Shown here one piece after another: positions 37,601 through 46,489 of a DNA stretch of 64,000 nt (positions are counted from its first letter, which is position 1; the number at the start of each line of letters is the position of its first letter). Source of the stretch: Thioalkalivibrio sp. AKL19 (GTDB taxonomy: Bacteria; Pseudomonadota; Gammaproteobacteria; Ectothiorhodospirales; Ectothiorhodospiraceae). A program made the position numbers and the translations under genes. The notes under the pieces were generated by a model. That model saw nothing but the letters and a program-made list of their open reading frames with translations. It was not told the origin of the DNA and did no database searches. The stretch lies in assembly GCF_000420165.1 (NCBI RefSeq), contig NZ_ATUK01000013.1, positions 248,001 through 312,000 of the forward strand, given 5' to 3'.

Positions 37601-37838
37601 GTGGTTCTCCTTGGTGGCTTGGTCTTGTCCGGGGTGCCCATCGCACCCCCTACCAAGCCCCCGACGTCTACCAGCCTCAAATGTTCCCCCGGGCGGACGC
37701 GGAAACACCCACGTCGACAGCGCGTTTGCGTTCGTTTAGACCGAGATCGAAAGAGAAAGGCCCCACTTCCCCGGCGTTGGCGAAATTCTGGATTTTTGCG
37801 AATAGGTTCACATTTGGTCCTGGTCCTGGTCCGGGCAC

Positions 37839-37868
37839 AAAAAAGCCTGCTATCCGCAGATAGCAGGC
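37839..37868 (-). terminator. Strong intrinsic terminator between fba and soxB
   Basis: On the minus strand GCCTGCTATC and GATAGCAGGC form a perfect ten-base stem with a four-base loop, followed by TTTTTTG. It lies 193 bases beyond the fba stop and 239 bases before the soxB start, so it could end a separate short transcript. Confidence 0.92.
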
Positions 37869-37960
37869 CAAGACGCGACATACACCGTCGGAAGCTAACG
37901 GCCCGCATCGCACGTTGGGGGTACGTGCATTCCCTGCTGGCCGCACATCGGATCCGACGA
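37839..37960 (-). ncRNA. Candidate FNR-regulated small RNA
   Basis: This is an inference from three elements on the minus strand. A perfect FNR box lies at 37993-38006. A -10-like CTGATTAG is centred about 30 bases downstream, as in class II FNR promoters, and predicts a start near 37960. The terminator at 37839-37868 would end it. The roughly 122-base product would contain a GCACGT/ACGTGC hairpin with loop ACCCCCA (37910-37928), a C-rich loop able to pair with Shine-Dalgarno sequences. There is no open frame with a ribosome-binding site. It could instead be fba 3' UTR or soxB leader. Confidence 0.4.
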
Positions 37961-37992
37961 CGTCAGGCTAATCAGACACCGGCCGGTCTTTG

Positions 37993-38006
37993 TTGATCCA
38001 GATCAA
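37993..38006. promoter_or_regulatory. FNR/ANR binding site
   Basis: TTGATCCAGATCAA is a perfect match to the FNR consensus TTGAT-N4-ATCAA. A second, two-mismatch copy, TCGATCCAGATAAA, lies at 38015-38028, exactly 22 bases (two helical turns) away. Both are downstream of the fba stop codon. Confidence 0.75.
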
Positions 38007-38061
38007 CAGATACGTCGATCCAGATAAAGCATCCCTCCGTGCGGACTTGTGCACCGCCGCA

Positions 38062-39066
38062 TCACGCGGCGTACTTGCCCTGCGCTGCCAGCCCGTTGTC
38101 GCGGGCACGTTCGTACACCGTCTCCTGTGCCTTCTCGAAATTGCTGGCCATATCCTTGCCCCACAGCTCCATGGCGGCTTGCTGCATGCCCCGGCCGTAG
38201 GAGAACGACAATGGCCAGGGAGCACCGCCGATCCGGTTCATCGCATCCAGGTGATTGGTGGCATCGGCATCGCTTTGGCCCCCGGAGAGGAACACGATTC
38301 CCGGCAGGATCGCGGGCACCGCGGACTCCAGGCAGCGCAGTGTCGCGTGCGCAACGTCCTCCACACTGGCCCGTTCGGGGCAGTCCTTGCCCGGCAGTAC
38401 CATGCTGGCCTTGAGGATGGTGCCCTCGAGCAGGACGTGGTGCTCGTACAGCGCCTTGAACACGGCCCGCTGGGTCGCCTCGGTCACGCCGTAGCAGGTT
38501 TCGATGTCGTGGCTTCCGTCCATCAGGACCTCCGGCTCCACGATCGGCACAATGCCCTGCTCCTGGCACAGCGCGGCATACCGCGCGAGGGCATGCGCAT
38601 TCGCCTCGATGCAGGTGTCGGTGGGCATCGTCTCGCCGATGGTGATCACCGCGCGCCACTTGGCGAAGCGCGCGCCCATCTTGGCGTATTCCTCCAGCCG
38701 TTCACGAAGGCCATCCAGCCCCTCGGTCACCTTCTCGCCCGGGAAGCCCGCCAGGTCCTTCGCCCCGGTATCAACCTTGATACCCGGCAGGATGCCGGCC
38801 TCGTTCATCACGTCCACGAACGGCTTGCCGTCGCGGGTGGACTGGCGGATGGTCTCGTCGTACAGGATCGCGCCCGAGATGTACTCGTTCAGCTGCGGCG
38901 TGGTCAGCAGCAGCTCGCGATAGGTGCGGCGGTTCTCCTCGGTATTCTCGACGCCCACCGCACCCAGGCGCTTGCCGATCGTGCCAGTGGATTCATCGAT
39001 GGCAATGATGCCCTTGCCGGGTGCCACCATCGCTTCGGCCGTCTCTACCAACTGATCGATCTTCAT
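38062..39066 (-). CDS. fba: Class I fructose-bisphosphate aldolase
   Basis: A 334-residue Schiff-base aldolase that interconverts fructose-1,6-bisphosphate with the two triose phosphates, serving glycolysis, gluconeogenesis and the Calvin cycle. The family pattern is strong: GKGIIAIDESTGTIGKRL near the start, IVPIVEPEVLMDGSHDI, LEGTILKASMVLPGKD (Schiff-base lysine region) and GIVFLSGGQSDADATNHL. AAGGAGCAGGC precedes the ATG at 39066; the longer upstream frame has no family similarity. It stands alone. Confidence 0.96.
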   Translation of the reverse strand: MKIDQLVETAEAMVAPGKGIIAIDESTGTIGKRLGAVGVENTEENRRTYRELLLTTPQLNEYISGAILYDETIRQSTRDGKPFVDVMNEAGILPGIKVDTGAKDLAGFPGEKVTEGLDGLRERLEEYAKMGARFAKWRAVITIGETMPTDTCIEANAHALARYAALCQEQGIVPIVEPEVLMDGSHDIETCYGVTEATQRAVFKALYEHHVLLEGTILKASMVLPGKDCPERASVEDVAHATLRCLESAVPAILPGIVFLSGGQSDADATNHLDAMNRIGGAPWPLSFSYGRGMQQAAMELWGKDMASNFEKAQETVYERARDNGLAAQGKYAA

Positions 39067-39228
39067 GCCTGCTCCTTGCATTTCTGCGTGGGACTGCGCA
39101 TTACTTCTGCTTGGGACTGAATAGGGAGAGTAGTCACCCTCCGCGGGTTCTTCCAACCCGACAAGGAAAACCCCACCACAGTTTCCGGAACAGCACGAAA
39201 GGCCGTGTCCACGGCGCATGAAAACGGT

Positions 39229-40425
39229 TCAGGCGTATTCGCCCGCCGCGTGCCCGGAGGCCCACGCCCACTGGAAGTTGTGGCCGCCAAGGTGCCCGGT
39301 CACGTCCACCACCTCGCCAATGAAGTAAAGCCCCGGGATCGACCGGCATTCCATCGTCTTGGATGACAGCGCAGCGGTATCCACCCCGCCCAGTGTCACC
39401 TCCGCGGTGCGGTAGCCCTCGGTCCCGGATGGCCACACCGTCCACGGCTGGCACACGGCCACCACCTGCTCGATATCCGCATTGCTCAGGCGCTCCACTG
39501 GCCGGTTTTCCACCCAGAGCTCGCACCAGCGCTGCGCGACCCGGCGCGTGAGCTGCTCGCCCAGCACGCTCTTCAGTTCCAGCTTCGGCCGTTGCTCGCG
39601 CAGGTCGCGCAGATGTGCCGCCAGATCCACCCCCGGGAACAGGTCGATCGCGACCGCCTGCCCCTCTTCCCAGTAGGACGACGCCTGCAACACCGCCGGC
39701 CCGCTCAGCCCGCGATGCGTAAACAAAAGGTTCTCGCGAAACCCCATGCCCCCGGTCGTCGTCACCGTATCCAGCGCCACACCCGACAGCCCGTCCAGCT
39801 CCTCCAGTGGTCGCCCGCTCAGGGTGAACGGCACCAGGGCCGGTCGGGTCGGCTGCACCGGTAGCCCCAGCGAGCGCGCCAGGTCCACCCCGAAGCCAGT
39901 GGCCCCCATGCGCGGGATGGAATAGCCGCCCGTGGCGATCACCAGCGACTCGCAGGCAATGGCCTCCGAGCCGGCCTTCAGGCGGTGCGGCGTGCCCGTT
40001 TCCACATCCGTCACCGGCGTGTCCGTGCGCACCGTGACACCGGCCGCCGCGCACTCGTCCAGCAGCATCCGCACGATGTCCTTCGACGAATGGTCGCAGA
40101 ACAGCTGGCCCAGCTTCTTCTCGTGGTAGGGAATGCCGTGCTTTTCCACCAGGGCGATGAAGTCCCACTGGCTGTAGCGGCTCAGGGCGGATTTCACGAA
40201 ATGCGGGTTCGCGGAGATGAAGTTCTCCGGCTCGCAATACATGTTGGTGAAGTTGCAGCGGCCGCCGCCGGACATCAGGATCTTCTTTCCCACGCGGTTG
40301 GCGTGGTCCAGCACCAAGACCCGCCGCCCGCGTCCGCCCGCCGTCAGGGCGCACATCAGCCCCGCCGCGCCGCCACCGATCACCACCACGTCAAAGGACG
40401 CTGCTGTACGCTCCGCCTCGCTCAT
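39229..40425 (-). CDS. YhiN/HI0933-family flavoprotein
   Basis: A 398-residue NAD(P)/FAD-dependent oxidoreductase. The N-terminal dinucleotide-binding motif is VVVIGGGAAGLMCALTAG. The family signature KKILMSGGGRCNFTN follows. The C-terminal FAD segment is ECRSIPGLYFIGEVVDVTGHLGG-like and ends in QWAWASGHAAG. The physiological reaction of this broadly conserved family is not established. The ATG at 40425 is taken because it directly precedes the conserved region. Confidence 0.88.
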   Translation of the reverse strand: MSEAERTAASFDVVVIGGGAAGLMCALTAGGRGRRVLVLDHANRVGKKILMSGGGRCNFTNMYCEPENFISANPHFVKSALSRYSQWDFIALVEKHGIPYHEKKLGQLFCDHSSKDIVRMLLDECAAAGVTVRTDTPVTDVETGTPHRLKAGSEAIACESLVIATGGYSIPRMGATGFGVDLARSLGLPVQPTRPALVPFTLSGRPLEELDGLSGVALDTVTTTGGMGFRENLLFTHRGLSGPAVLQASSYWEEGQAVAIDLFPGVDLAAHLRDLREQRPKLELKSVLGEQLTRRVAQRWCELWVENRPVERLSNADIEQVVAVCQPWTVWPSGTEGYRTAEVTLGGVDTAALSSKTMECRSIPGLYFIGEVVDVTGHLGGHNFQWAWASGHAAGEYA

Positions 40426-40480
40426 GGCGGGCGATTCTACCCGAAGCGCCGGCCCCACCCGTCGGCGGGGCGCCACCCCG

Positions 40481-41038
40481 TCAGCGGAGCCACTCCTTGC
40501 GCACCACCAGGGTCTGGGCGATCAGGTCATGCAGGGCCTGACGGCGCCGGGTAAACGCCACCATGATGTAACCGATCATGAGGATCATGGCCGAAAGGGT
40601 GGTGGCAAAGTGCCGGGCCGTCGCGCGCAAGAACGAGATCCGCTCGCCGTCGTAGTCCACCACTCGCAGCCCGAACACCCGCTTGCCCAGGGTCGCCTGA
40701 TACCGAGAGCTGTGCATGCCGGCCCAGTACAGCCACCCGACCACCACGTTCACCAGGAGCCACGCCACCTCGGCCGGTGGTATCGGATCCCCCGGCTCGC
40801 GCGGCACCATCGTCTCGGGGCTGATCACCGTCTGTGCCAGCACCTGCGGCAGGCCGATAATCAGCGCATCCAGAAGATACGCCCCCGCGCGCACCCAGAA
40901 TCCACCGTAGGCGTTGCGATCCTGCGGCGGCCCCGACTCCGCCATCTCGCCCGCGGGGACGGAATCCATACGGCTGCCACAGCTCAGGCAGTAGCGGGCA
41001 TCGTCCGGATTCGCTTGACCGCATTCCCTGCAGTTCAT
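40481..41038 (-). CDS. RDD-family membrane protein with zinc ribbon
   Basis: A 185-residue protein. The N-terminus has a CxxC...CxxC zinc ribbon (NCRECGQANPDDARYCLSCG). The RDD domain follows: GFWVRAGAYLLDALIIGLPQ, a second helix, LGKRVFGLRVVDYDG, and a third helix. Function is unknown; related proteins are linked to ion transport. AAGGAGG precedes two tandem ATGs, and the second (41038) has the better spacing. It is 22 bases after the SnoaL-like gene and may be cotranscribed with it. Confidence 0.85.
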   Translation of the reverse strand: MNCRECGQANPDDARYCLSCGSRMDSVPAGEMAESGPPQDRNAYGGFWVRAGAYLLDALIIGLPQVLAQTVISPETMVPREPGDPIPPAEVAWLLVNVVVGWLYWAGMHSSRYQATLGKRVFGLRVVDYDGERISFLRATARHFATTLSAMILMIGYIMVAFTRRRQALHDLIAQTLVVRKEWLR

Positions 41039-41060
41039 CATTGACCTCCTTGTAATCCGT

Positions 41061-41540
41061 TCAGTAGGGCGAAACGGCCGTGTTCTGGGCAAACCGGATC
41101 TGCCAGCCGTGGTCGGCGTCCTGCTCCAGCAGGAAACTCATCCGGGTGCGCAGGATACCGTCACCCCCATCCGGCAGCCCCGCGGGCATCGTCTCGATAT
41201 CCGAGACGGTCAGCTTGGCCACGGCCAGCGCTCGATTCTCGTCCAGCATCTCGATGTGTTCCACCGCGATGTCCAGTGCCGTGCCGGCCAATGGCCCGGC
41301 GAACACCGCATCATGCCGCCGCGCATTCGCCTCGCGCCCGAGCAACCGACTTCCCGCCAGGTTCACCACCACCGAATCCGTCTGGTAGTCCCGCGCCCAT
41401 GCGTCGCCATCCGCGGCCGCCCAGGCGCTCTGCTTCGCTTCCAGAAGGGTCTCGATCGCGGCTTCATCGCCAGCCGCCACCGGGCCGGAACAGGCCAGCA
41501 GCCCGACCACACCCGCCATCCACACCATCTTTCGCGTCAT
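41061..41540 (-). CDS. Secreted SnoaL-like (DUF4440) protein
   Basis: A 159-residue protein with a signal peptide (MTRKMVWMAGVVGLLACSGPVAAG). The mature part fits the NTF2-like cone fold: IETLLEAKQSAWAAADGDAWA, YQTDSVVVNLAGSRLLGRE and a final strand GWQIRFAQNTAVSPY. Such SgcJ/EcaC-type proteins have varied or unknown roles. GGAG lies eight bases upstream of the ATG at 41540; an upstream extension has no signal-peptide character. Confidence 0.75.
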   Translation of the reverse strand: MTRKMVWMAGVVGLLACSGPVAAGDEAAIETLLEAKQSAWAAADGDAWARDYQTDSVVVNLAGSRLLGREANARRHDAVFAGPLAGTALDIAVEHIEMLDENRALAVAKLTVSDIETMPAGLPDGGDGILRTRMSFLLEQDADHGWQIRFAQNTAVSPY

Positions 41541-41693
41541 ACCAGACTCTCCACCGTTGAACGAATCCCCTGTGTACAGGAGAGCTCCAACCCATGCCAG
41601 CCGAATGGCAGCGGTGCCCGCCCATCTCGTCACGCCGGCAATGCTTGCACCCCCGGCGGTGCCCTCCGCCCGGAAGGGCTGCAGGCACATCCC

Positions 41694-43256
41694 CTACAGC
41701 AACGGTTCCACCGGCAAAATCCGCGTCACGCCCGCGATAAAGCGCCGCCACACCCCCGCCTTCGGTTCGTACTGATACACATTCCCGTCCCCGTCTCGCC
41801 ACTCCAGGCCACCCGTGGCATCGCGGCCCACCCGGAACGCCACCTGTGGCCGGATGCCCTGCTGGTGCAGGGCCTGCAGACGGTCGACCAGCACCGGATC
41901 TCGGAGGAACACCCCGGACTCGCTGTTGGTATGCGCCGAGCGCGGGTCCAGGTTGAACGAGCCGACAAAGGCCTCCTCGCGATCGAAAACCAGCAGCTTG
42001 GAATGCAAGCTCGCCTGCGAGGTATCAATACCGCGATCGCGCTCCAGGCGCGCCCAGCGCGGCGGACCGGTCGGGCGCAGCTCGAACAGCTCCACCCCCG
42101 CATCCAGCAATGCATGTCGACGCCGGGCATAGCCCGCATGGGTAAAGGCCACATCGTTGGCCGCCAGCGAATTCGTCAGCACCTGAACCCGCACCCCCGA
42201 CTCGCTCATCTGCGCCAGCTGGGCGGTCCCGTCGCGCCCCGGCACAAAGTACGGCGAGACAATCAGCAGTTCCCGCTGCACGCCCCGCAGCCGCTCCCCC
42301 AGCGCGTCCGCCACGCGCGAGCCCGTACCCCGGCCCCGCGCCTTGGCCTCGTCGTCCACCACGAACTCCGCCCGTGTGGTCCACACATACGCCGCCGGAT
42401 CATCGATCGGCTGCGGGACCGGTTGCCCATTCAGGGGTTCCATCTGCATCAGGGGATGGGTGTGATTCTGCGCCAGCCAGGCCCGCAAGGCGCCTTGCTG
42501 CATCGCGAGTCGGTCCGTTGCTCCCGCCTCGCGCGCCAGACGCTCGACCTCGATCGCCCCGGGGCTGTTCCAGAACTCAACGAACGAGCGGTCGATCTCC
42601 CGCACCAGCGGCCCCACCGCCACCAGATCCAGGTCCGCAAAGTTGTAGTCCGGGCTCGCCTCGAAGTACTCGTCCCCTACATTGCGCCCGCCGGTAATCG
42701 CCAGGCGCCCGTCCACCACCCAGGCCTTGTTGTGCATCCGGTGGTTCAGGTCGCTGCCACGAAAGAAGAACTCGGCGCTCGCCCGAAACAGACCCTCGCG
42801 CGTACGAAACGGATTGAAGACCCGCACCTCGATGTTCGAATGCTGGGCGATCGCGGCCAGCGTCGCGTCACGTCCGCGCGCGTCGATGTCATCCAGCAGC
42901 AGGGAGACCCGCACCCCACGATCGGCCGCCCCGAGCAACTCGCCCATCAACACCCGTCCGGCGGCATCGTCCCGCCAGATATACGACTGCACCTGGATCC
43001 GCTCGCGCGCCATGCGCACGCTCATCACCCGCCAGCGAAACGCCTCCGCGCCCTCGTCCAGCAACCGGAAGCCCGTCTTCGCGTCATCCCGGGCCGGCTC
43101 GAACCCCTCCAGCCACTCCGCCAGCGGTCCCTCCGACGCGGGGGGCTCCAGCGCCTGCCATGCGCGTTCCGGCGCCGGCTGCAACGGCGCACAGCCGGCC
43201 GCGAGTGCCAGAAAGAGCACCGCGAGAACCCACGAAAACCCAACCGGATAGCGCAT
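41694..43256 (-). CDS. Phospholipase D-family lipoprotein (cardiolipin synthase-like)
   Basis: A 520-residue predicted lipoprotein with a lipobox in LALAAGCAPL. Two HKD motifs are intact: HNKAWVVDGRLAITGGRN and HSKLLVFDREEAFVGSFN. It resembles the cardiolipin synthase C/YmdC-type PLD proteins, which join or hydrolyse phospholipid head groups. The ATG at 43256 is used because the longer frame needs a TTG start and would spoil the signal peptide. It is likely anchored to the envelope. Confidence 0.88.
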   Translation of the reverse strand: MRYPVGFSWVLAVLFLALAAGCAPLQPAPERAWQALEPPASEGPLAEWLEGFEPARDDAKTGFRLLDEGAEAFRWRVMSVRMARERIQVQSYIWRDDAAGRVLMGELLGAADRGVRVSLLLDDIDARGRDATLAAIAQHSNIEVRVFNPFRTREGLFRASAEFFFRGSDLNHRMHNKAWVVDGRLAITGGRNVGDEYFEASPDYNFADLDLVAVGPLVREIDRSFVEFWNSPGAIEVERLAREAGATDRLAMQQGALRAWLAQNHTHPLMQMEPLNGQPVPQPIDDPAAYVWTTRAEFVVDDEAKARGRGTGSRVADALGERLRGVQRELLIVSPYFVPGRDGTAQLAQMSESGVRVQVLTNSLAANDVAFTHAGYARRRHALLDAGVELFELRPTGPPRWARLERDRGIDTSQASLHSKLLVFDREEAFVGSFNLDPRSAHTNSESGVFLRDPVLVDRLQALHQQGIRPQVAFRVGRDATGGLEWRDGDGNVYQYEPKAGVWRRFIAGVTRILPVEPLL

Positions 43257-43363
43257 CAACAAGCAATCGCCGGACGCGAAGCCCCCTTTCAAACCGCAAA
43301 ACGGGTATCAGCCTGACGCCGCGCCGCCGCCCTGTCGACACAGCCCCCCCGAACCCCGGACAC

Positions 43364-43401
43364 AAAAAAAGCGAGCCGGGCGGACCCTGACTCGCTTTTT
43401 T
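43364..43401 (-). terminator. Intrinsic terminator after tRNA-Val (bidirectional symmetry)
   Basis: AAAAAAGCGAG and CTCGCTTTTTT form a long stem with T-runs on either strand. On the minus strand it lies nine bases after the tRNA 3' end. Confidence 0.9.
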
Positions 43402-43409
43402 CAACAAAC

Positions 43410-43486
43410 TGGTAGGCGCGATTGGACTCGAACCAACGACCCCCACCATGTCAAGGTGGTGCTCTAACCAGCTGAGCTACGCGCCT
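43410..43486 (-). tRNA. tRNA-Val (anticodon GAC)
   Basis: A 77-base tRNA with encoded CCA. The acceptor arm is AGGCGCG/CGCGCCT, the D arm GCTCAGCTGGTTAGAGC, the anticodon loop TTGACAT inside CCACC/GGTGG, and the T arm GTTGG/CCAAT with TTCGAAT. All stems pair. Confidence 0.97.
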
Positions 43487-43504
43487 GTCGTCTTCGAGCC
43501 GCGT

Positions 43505-43532
43505 ATTCTACCGACTCCCCGCCCCCTGTCAA
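43505..43532 (-). promoter_or_regulatory. Sigma-70 promoter of tRNA-Val
   Basis: On the minus strand TTGACA (43527-43532), a 16-base GC-rich spacer and TAGAAT (43505-43510) lie 19 bases upstream of the tRNA 5' end. Confidence 0.75.
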
Positions 43533-43698
43533 AGCATCCGTTAAGTCATTTTACGGGCCGCGTTATGGCGGCCGGAACACGGCACCCGGGACGCCCGACA
43601 TTTCACAGGCGATTGGGCGCTTGCCGGTCGGCGCGCGTTCCCGCCGCGCAACGCACGGGGATGCGGACAGCCGTTTCCCGCCCGGGGCCCAACCGGCC

Positions 43699-45036
43699 TC
43701 AGCCCCGTTTCACCGCCTTTTCATAGAGCCCCGGAAAGCGCCCTTCTGGATCGCACTCGCGCTTGAGGGCCTCGTAGGCCGGGCGGTCGTAGTTCTGCCA
43801 GAAGGTGGCTTCGTCGTAGGTGCTGCGCGAATACAGGCTCTTCTTGCCGCCGTGTTTCGCGACCAGTTCCTCGACCCGAGCGTTGTAATAACCGTCGGGC
43901 TCGCTGGAACGGACGATGTCCCAGAAGCCGAAGTTGATGTACGCCGTATCGGGACGCAGCTCGAACAACGAGAACCCGGCCTCTGGCACGACAAACGGGC
44001 AGATCCACACCGGACGGATCCCGATTTCGGCCTCGAAATCGGCCAGAAACGCCGCGGCGTTGGCGATCGGGATGTCGACGTCCTGGATCACCGCCTCGCT
44101 GCGCGGCCGTACGGCGTGGAGCAGGCTCAGCGGCCAGCGGCGGCTGGCGCGCATGATCTTCTGGTAGGTCACGCTCGACAGGCGCTTGCGCCCGAGCAGC
44201 AGGCGCACCGGCTTGAGGTGGGCGCCAACATTCCTGCTGCACCAGAACCAGTCGGTGTCCCAGCGCCAGAGGTAATCGTGGATGCTCAGATAGTCCTCGC
44301 GCCGCTCGCGGAGGCTCCGCCAGTACTGGCGCATCCAGGTGTAGTCGCTGGCCTCGGTGCCCGCCGGCGGCGATTCCACGCAATGCGCGCGGGTCAGCAC
44401 GAAATCGCCGGGTGCGAAGTACACGCCATCGAGAAACGCGCAGGTCGGGTGCGCGCATTCCTCGGCGATTGCGGAAAACAGCGCCTCGGGGTCGCGGAAG
44501 CGGGTGTGCTCGAGCCGCACATAAGGCTCCACCCGAATCAGCCGCAGCCGGACCCGCGTGGCGTACCCGAGGCTGCCGTAGGAGTTCGGAAAGCCGTGGA
44601 ACAGTTCCGGGCGCTGCTCGCGCGAGCAGGTCAACACGCGCCCGTCGGCGACCATGACGTCGAGCTCGTCCACCGTGTCGTGCACCAGGCCGTAGCGGAA
44701 CGCGCCCGACTCGATGCCGATCCCGGTGGTCGCGCCGCCGACCGTAATGCTCCTGAGCTCCGGCACGATGGCCGGTGCCAGCCCGTACGGCAGGGTTGCG
44801 TCGACCACGTCGGCATAGGTCGTCATGCCCTCCACCTCGGCAATGCAGGCCTCGGCGTCGATCTCGATCACGTGGTTGAGCGAAGCCACGTCGATCTCCG
44901 TCCGGCGGGCCTCCTCGCGCGGCCTGAACAGGTTGCTGGTGGACTTTCTGAGGCGCACCGGGCCGTCGGACCCGGCCAGCGCGGCGGCCATCGCCTCCAC
45001 ACGATTGCGGTGGGCGGCCCAGGCGGCGCTGCTCAT
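43699..45036 (-). CDS. FAD-binding oxidoreductase paired with a fatty-acid methyltransferase (TmsA/BfaA-like)
   Basis: A 445-residue PCMH-type FAD oxidoreductase. The FAD region is seen in HVIEIDAEACIAEVEGMTTY, PELRSITVGGATTGIGIESG and FHGFPNSYGSLGYATRVRL. The C-terminal substrate domain is less conserved. It overlaps the stop of the adjacent methyltransferase (four bases), so the two are coupled. In actinobacteria an equivalent pair makes 10-methyl branched fatty acids: the methyltransferase forms a 10-methylene chain and this flavoenzyme reduces it. A DWARF1-like reductase of another lipid is possible. The ATG at 45036 is set by the overlap. Confidence 0.7.
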   Translation of the reverse strand: MSSAAWAAHRNRVEAMAAALAGSDGPVRLRKSTSNLFRPREEARRTEIDVASLNHVIEIDAEACIAEVEGMTTYADVVDATLPYGLAPAIVPELRSITVGGATTGIGIESGAFRYGLVHDTVDELDVMVADGRVLTCSREQRPELFHGFPNSYGSLGYATRVRLRLIRVEPYVRLEHTRFRDPEALFSAIAEECAHPTCAFLDGVYFAPGDFVLTRAHCVESPPAGTEASDYTWMRQYWRSLRERREDYLSIHDYLWRWDTDWFWCSRNVGAHLKPVRLLLGRKRLSSVTYQKIMRASRRWPLSLLHAVRPRSEAVIQDVDIPIANAAAFLADFEAEIGIRPVWICPFVVPEAGFSLFELRPDTAYINFGFWDIVRSSEPDGYYNARVEELVAKHGGKKSLYSRSTYDEATFWQNYDRPAYEALKRECDPEGRFPGLYEKAVKRG

Positions 45037-46163
45037 CGGATCGGCTCGTAACGCGGCAGATCCCCGTGACTGAGCACGAGCTGCCATAGATTCAGATGAC
45101 GGGCCCGGAACGCGCCGGCACAGCTGAGCAGGTAATAGCGCCACATCCGATAGAAGCGTTCGTCCAGGCCTTCGCTTTGTTTCAGCTCCGGCCAGGCGGC
45201 GACGAAATTGTCATCCCAGGCCATCAGGGTGCGGTCGTAGTCCGGGCCGAAGTTGTGCCAGTCCTCCAGCACGAACACCCCCTCCTTGGCCCGGGTGAGC
45301 TGCGCCTCGGACGGGATCACGCCACCGGGAAAGATGTATTTGGCGATCCAGCGGTCGGTACTCCTGCGGCTGACGTTGCCGCCAATGGTGTGCAGCAGCA
45401 TCAGGCCACCGGGCTTCAGACGGGAGCGCGCGAGTTCGAAGAAAGCGCGAAAATTCTTCGGCCCGACGTGCTCCATCAGCCCGATGCTCACAACACGATC
45501 GTATTGCCGGGATTCCCTGGCCGCCTCGCGGTAGTCCTGCTGCCGGACATCGACCGGAAGGCCCTCGCAGAGCCCTCTCGCGTACTCCACCTGCTGGCTG
45601 CTGATGTTGTAGCTGTCCACCTCGCAGCCGTGCTCGGCGGCCAGATACCGGGCCAGTTCGCCGAACCCGCCGCCCAGCTCGAGCACGCGCATGCCCGGCT
45701 CCAGATGCAGCTTGCGCGCGATCAGGTCCAGCTTCGCGCGCTGGGCTTCGTCCAGGGTCGCCTCGGCCCCGTCGGGGCCGTAATAGGCGCAGGTGTACTG
45801 CATGGTCGGCCCGAGCATGGCCTCGTAGAGCCGGTTCGAGAGGTCGTAGTGCTGCTCCGCGACCCGCCGCGAGCGCCGGCGACTCTGCTCATTGGCGAGC
45901 CAGCTTAGCAGCACCCGGCCGAGTACCGCGGGGCTGCGCACCTTGTGCTCCAGGTGCGCCCGGAGGATCCGGAAGAACAACTCGTCGAGCCGCTCGACGT
46001 CCCACCAGCCGTCCATATAGGCCTCGCCGGTGCCGAGCGACCCCTCGGCCAGAATCCGCTGATACAGCCCCTCTTCGTGGACCTGGATATCCCAGGGCCG
46101 CTCGCCGCCGACCTCGATGTCAGCGCTGCGCAAGAGTTCCGTAACTTGTTGTCTTGCCGACAT
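45033..46163 (-). CDS. SAM-dependent fatty-acid methyltransferase (cyclopropane synthase family, TmsB/BfaB-like)
   Basis: A 376-residue enzyme acting on unsaturated phospholipid acyl chains. Family landmarks are AEQHYDLSNRLYEAML, MQYTCAYYGPDG, VLELGGGFGELARYLA (SAM site), VSIGLMEHVG, HTIGGN, YIFPGGVIPS and YYLLSCAGAFRARHLNLWQ. The active-site cysteine, glutamate, histidine and tyrosine regions of CFA synthase are therefore retained. Position next to the flavoprotein suggests 10-methylene rather than cyclopropane products. GGAG lies eight bases before the ATG at 46163. Confidence 0.85.
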   Translation of the reverse strand: MSARQQVTELLRSADIEVGGERPWDIQVHEEGLYQRILAEGSLGTGEAYMDGWWDVERLDELFFRILRAHLEHKVRSPAVLGRVLLSWLANEQSRRRSRRVAEQHYDLSNRLYEAMLGPTMQYTCAYYGPDGAEATLDEAQRAKLDLIARKLHLEPGMRVLELGGGFGELARYLAAEHGCEVDSYNISSQQVEYARGLCEGLPVDVRQQDYREAARESRQYDRVVSIGLMEHVGPKNFRAFFELARSRLKPGGLMLLHTIGGNVSRRSTDRWIAKYIFPGGVIPSEAQLTRAKEGVFVLEDWHNFGPDYDRTLMAWDDNFVAAWPELKQSEGLDERFYRMWRYYLLSCAGAFRARHLNLWQLVLSHGDLPRYEPIR

Positions 46164-46489
46164 GCTCGTGCTCCGTGCAGCAATCGGATTGCCGGTTTGC
46201 GCCACCGGACTAAGCGAAGAGCCTGCCACTCAAGAAGACAAAGGCCATGACCCCTCTCAAGCCCAAGGGTACTGTGGATGGCTTGCCACTGCGACCGTTC
46301 TCGGACCGGTACTGCTCACTACTCTAACCTCACCTCGTCATCCTGGGTGCACCGAGGTCTCCTCTCCTTGCAAGAAGTCTTCACACGCCCCGCGACGGAC
46401 ACCCAATCGGCACCGAGTAGCTCGTAAGGAACAGCGGGAGTGAATCCGTTACGATGCCGGGAGCAGAGCAATCACGCCGAGGGGTAAAC
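46164..46489. other. Gene-free divergent intergenic region
   Basis: This is the shared upstream region of the methyltransferase (minus) and the pyrophosphohydrolase (plus). No gene, repeat or convincing promoter was recognised. Confidence 0.5.
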
